From the NCBI GenBank assembly GCA_964588175.1, contig CAZPNW010000128.1, positions 1 through 5,528 on the forward strand: a DNA stretch of 5,528 bases. Reading direction: 5' to 3'. The notes below the pieces were generated by a model, which did not search any database, was not told the DNA's origin, and saw only the letters and a list, made by a program, of their open reading frames with translations. The stretch is from JBAZTA01 sp964588175. Its GTDB lineage: Bacteria; Omnitrophota; Gorgyraeia; Gygaellales; Profunditerraquicolaceae. Within the stretch, counting starts at the first letter, position 1; every line of letters begins with the position of its first letter. The position numbers and the translations under genes are program-made. Positions 4,483-5,528 of the stretch are shown piece after piece.

Positions 4483-4520
4483 AATCCCAAGCTTAGTCAG
4501 TGCTTGGGATTTTTATTTTA
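4483..4520 (+). terminator. Intrinsic terminator 4
   Basis: AATCCCAAGC (4483-4492) pairs perfectly with GCTTGGGATT (4502-4511) around a 9-nt loop, followed by a T-rich tract to 4520. It closes the riboswitch-controlled gene. The preceding ATTGTATCTTTTTT replaces the GACGTTTCT motif seen before terminators 1-3. An AAGGAG (4451-4456) just after the stop codon has no supported gene behind it. Confidence 0.85.
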
Positions 4521-4540
4521 TTGAGACAATACTTTAAAAT

Positions 4541-4850
4541 GCTCCTGTGGGATTGCTCGCTTAAGTTATTTCGCGGGTCCTGCCGAGGCGCGTTTTCGCA
4601 GGAACGTTCGCTTTTCCCCGGCGTGGAAAAGCTCACTCGCATCGGCTTCCTCGCTCGTCCTCGCGCTTTGCGCTCGGACACCATGCCCGCTCGTCGCCTT
4701 TACGTCCTGCTCAAATCGCGCCTCGTCACCCGCTATTGCTTGCTCGCAATCCAATCAAGGGTGTTTTTATTCAATTACTTTCGCTCCTTGCCTGCCGGTA
4801 GGCAGGCTTGTATTTGGAAACCGTTTTCAGAATATTGTTGCCAGACCTTG
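4541..4850 (-). repeat. Dispersed structured repeat, copy C (reverse orientation)
   Basis: The core is 4581-4728. Closing arms 4581-4596 and 4713-4728 pair at 14 of 16 positions, including nine consecutive G-C-rich pairs (CGAGGCGCG 4584-4592 with CGCGCCTCG 4717-4725), enclosing 116 nt. H1 is GGACA (4676-4680) with TGCCC (4684-4688); H2 is GCTTTTCC (4610-4617) with GGAAAAGC (4625-4632), with the same loop as A and B on the minus strand. Beyond the core, GGATTGC (4550-4556) is complementary to GCAATCC (4746-4752). The outer flank has lost most of the orphan arm seen in copy D. A spurious plus-strand open frame (4500-4997) crosses the element. Confidence 0.82.
4790..4807 (+). repeat. Short palindromic repeat, second copy (GCCTGCC-GGTA-GGCAGGC)
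   Basis: A 7-bp perfect stem with loop GGTA, identical in core to 3607-3622. It lies on the outer-flank side of element C, whereas in element B it lies on the tail side, so it has a different position relative to the host element. Confidence 0.8.
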
Positions 4851-4853
4851 ATT

Positions 4854-4882
4854 TTGTTATTTTTATATGTTAGGCTCATAAT
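4854..4882 (+). promoter_or_regulatory. Candidate sigma70-like promoter for the 4991 gene
   Basis: TTGTTA (4854-4859) and CATAAT (4877-4882) are separated by 17 bp, matching four and five of six consensus bases. Transcription would begin near 4889, giving a leader of about 100 nt that contains the long hairpin at 4915-4959. It lies just beyond repeat copy C. Confidence 0.45.
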
Positions 4883-4914
4883 ACAGATTGGGGAGGAAGT
4901 TGAATTAAAACGGG

Positions 4915-4970
4915 TCTTACTTTCCTGCATGTTCTTGCCACAAGAACAGGGAAGTAAGATTTTTTATTTT
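4915..4970 (+). terminator. Long hairpin with T-tract in the leader of the 4991 gene (possible attenuator)
   Basis: The outer stem TCTTACTTTCCT (4915-4926) pairs with AGGGAAGTAAGA (4948-4959), 12 bp with one T-G pair. Stacked inside is GTTCTTG (4931-4937) with CAAGAAC (4941-4947) around CCA. A run of T follows (4960-4965, then ATTTT). It lies between the candidate promoter and the start codon, so it could act as an attenuator. GGAGGAAGTTGA (about 4892-4903) resembles the right arm and might compete for the left arm. It is unlike the CCCAAGC terminator family. It could instead terminate upstream transcription. Confidence 0.7.
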
Positions 4971-4990
4971 ATAAAGAACAGGAGGAGACT

Positions 4991-5528
4991 ATGGTAAAGA
5001 AGTGTTTTTTGCTCTCGTTGTGCGTAGGTATTGTGCTTTTTTTCTTGATACTCGGTTTGGCTGAGGCAGGGACTGCTACCGTCTATGGAAAAGTTACTGG
5101 GAGTAATGGAACTACTCCGGTAGCCGGTGCCCAGGTCGCGCTAAGGGTTAAAGGTGTGGAAATTGATTCGGCGACTTGTGATGTTGATTTTCCCTGGAAA
5201 ACAAAGATCGTTAAAACCGATATGAAAGGAAATTATCAAGCCAACATTTTCTTCCCGAATATTGTGCAGATTTCCTTTGAGGCAGAGGTAATCATGACTG
5301 ATTCGGTGCCTTTTAAGAAAGGCAAAGCAGCATTAAAGTTCTTTAGCAAACCGCCCGTGAATAACGCTTCTTACCGGATCGATGTCAAACTTGCCGCGTG
5401 TAAAAACAGTATTGTTATTCAGGGTGATGTTAGTGACCAGGAAACAGGCGTTGCGGTAAATCTTGGGTCGCTCTATATCATGGCTCCGGGAAATGCGCAG
5501 CATATACCACTGCATTCCGATGGCCATT
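4991..5528 (+). CDS. Secreted protein with carboxypeptidase-regulatory-like repeats (N-terminal part)
   Basis: The frame is open from ATG 4991 to the window edge (179 codons, no stop), with AGGAGG at 4980-4985 and 5-nt spacing. Residues 1-26 are a signal peptide: MVKK, a long hydrophobic core and LAEAG with likely cleavage after Ala26. From residue 30, ATVYGKVTGSNGTTPVAGAQ followed by VALRV and, at 75-84, KTDMKGNYQA fits the carboxypeptidase D regulatory-like / CnaB-like beta-sandwich pattern (G-x-V ... P-x-x-G-A-x-V ... T-D-x-x-G-x-Y). A second unit seems to start at about 141 (IVIQGDVSDQETGVAV). Such domains in known proteins are surface or periplasmic modules for binding or structure, often repeated. 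The remaining domains are off the window, so the overall role is unknown. It has its own candidate promoter and hairpin leader. Confidence 0.82.
   Translation, partial: MVKKCFLLSLCVGIVLFFLILGLAEAGTATVYGKVTGSNGTTPVAGAQVALRVKGVEIDSATCDVDFPWKTKIVKTDMKGNYQANIFFPNIVQISFEAEVIMTDSVPFKKGKAALKFFSKPPVNNASYRIDVKLAACKNSIVIQGDVSDQETGVAVNLGSLYIMAPGNAQHIPLHSDGH

Noticed and set aside
3811..4490. Minus-strand open frames antisense to the riboswitch and secreted gene (3713-4003, 3811-4026, 4119-4490)
   Set aside because: They are complementary to a confidently identified aptamer and a coding gene on the plus strand; no ribosome binding site or domain supports them.
1405..4850. CRISPR array
   Set aside because: Repeats are long, few, in both orientations and separated by genes; there are no regularly spaced short repeats with unique spacers.
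4500..4997. 165-residue open frame on the plus strand
   Set aside because: It runs through terminator 4, repeat copy C, the palindrome and the leader hairpin and overlaps the start of the well-supported 4991 gene.
5333..5527. Minus-strand open frame at the right end
   Set aside because: It is antisense to the well-supported secreted protein frame, which has a signal peptide, ribosome binding site and domain pattern.

Overview
The window reads as a bacterial chromosome segment: ATG starts behind AGGAG-type ribosome binding sites, sigma70-like promoters, intrinsic terminators and a canonical cyclic di-GMP-I riboswitch. Genes are moderately AT-rich, while the spacers carry GC-rich structured repeats, including a small CCTGCC-GGTA-GGCAGG palindrome. 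From memory, such palindromes and repeat-laden spacers occur in uncultured lineages such as Omnitrophota and Parcubacteria. An Omnitrophota-like genome is my best guess, but no phylogenetic marker gene is present.

Layout. 1-244: a minus-strand repeat element cut by the window edge. 264-1413: a consensus-like promoter, three consecutive genes for small membrane proteins of unknown function (346-876, 946-1125, 1135-1344) and a terminator. 1405-1872: a spacer of dispersed repeats (a 107-bp flank, a structured core, a 4 x 7-bp tandem, a second terminator hairpin). 1858-3350: a gene for a membrane-anchored hypothetical protein (1916-2407), a ferredoxin-nitroreductase fusion gene (2459-3283) and a terminator. 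3341-3660: a second flank plus core. 3757-4520: a c-di-GMP-I riboswitch, its expression-platform terminator, a gene for a secreted protein of unknown function (3912-4445) and a terminator. 4541-4850: a third repeat copy in reverse orientation. 4854-5528: a promoter, a long hairpin leader and the 5' part of a gene for a secreted protein with carboxypeptidase-regulatory-like beta-sandwich repeats (4991 to the window end).

How it works together. Most products appear to be envelope or exported proteins; the nitroreductase fusion is the only recognisable enzyme. The unknown exported protein at 3912 is predicted to respond to c-di-GMP by transcription termination, and the last gene may have its own attenuator. 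No pathway links the genes.

The most notable signal is in the spacers. Three complete copies (and one partial) of a roughly 150-bp element have the same architecture: a 13-17 bp closing stem around two internal hairpins at nearly fixed spacing. The stem sequences differ between copies while pairing is kept, in both the closing stem and the second hairpin. This points to selection on a folded RNA or single-stranded DNA, and the open reading frames crossing these elements are probably spurious. The elements sit beside a family of look-alike terminators, giving the spacers a modular build.
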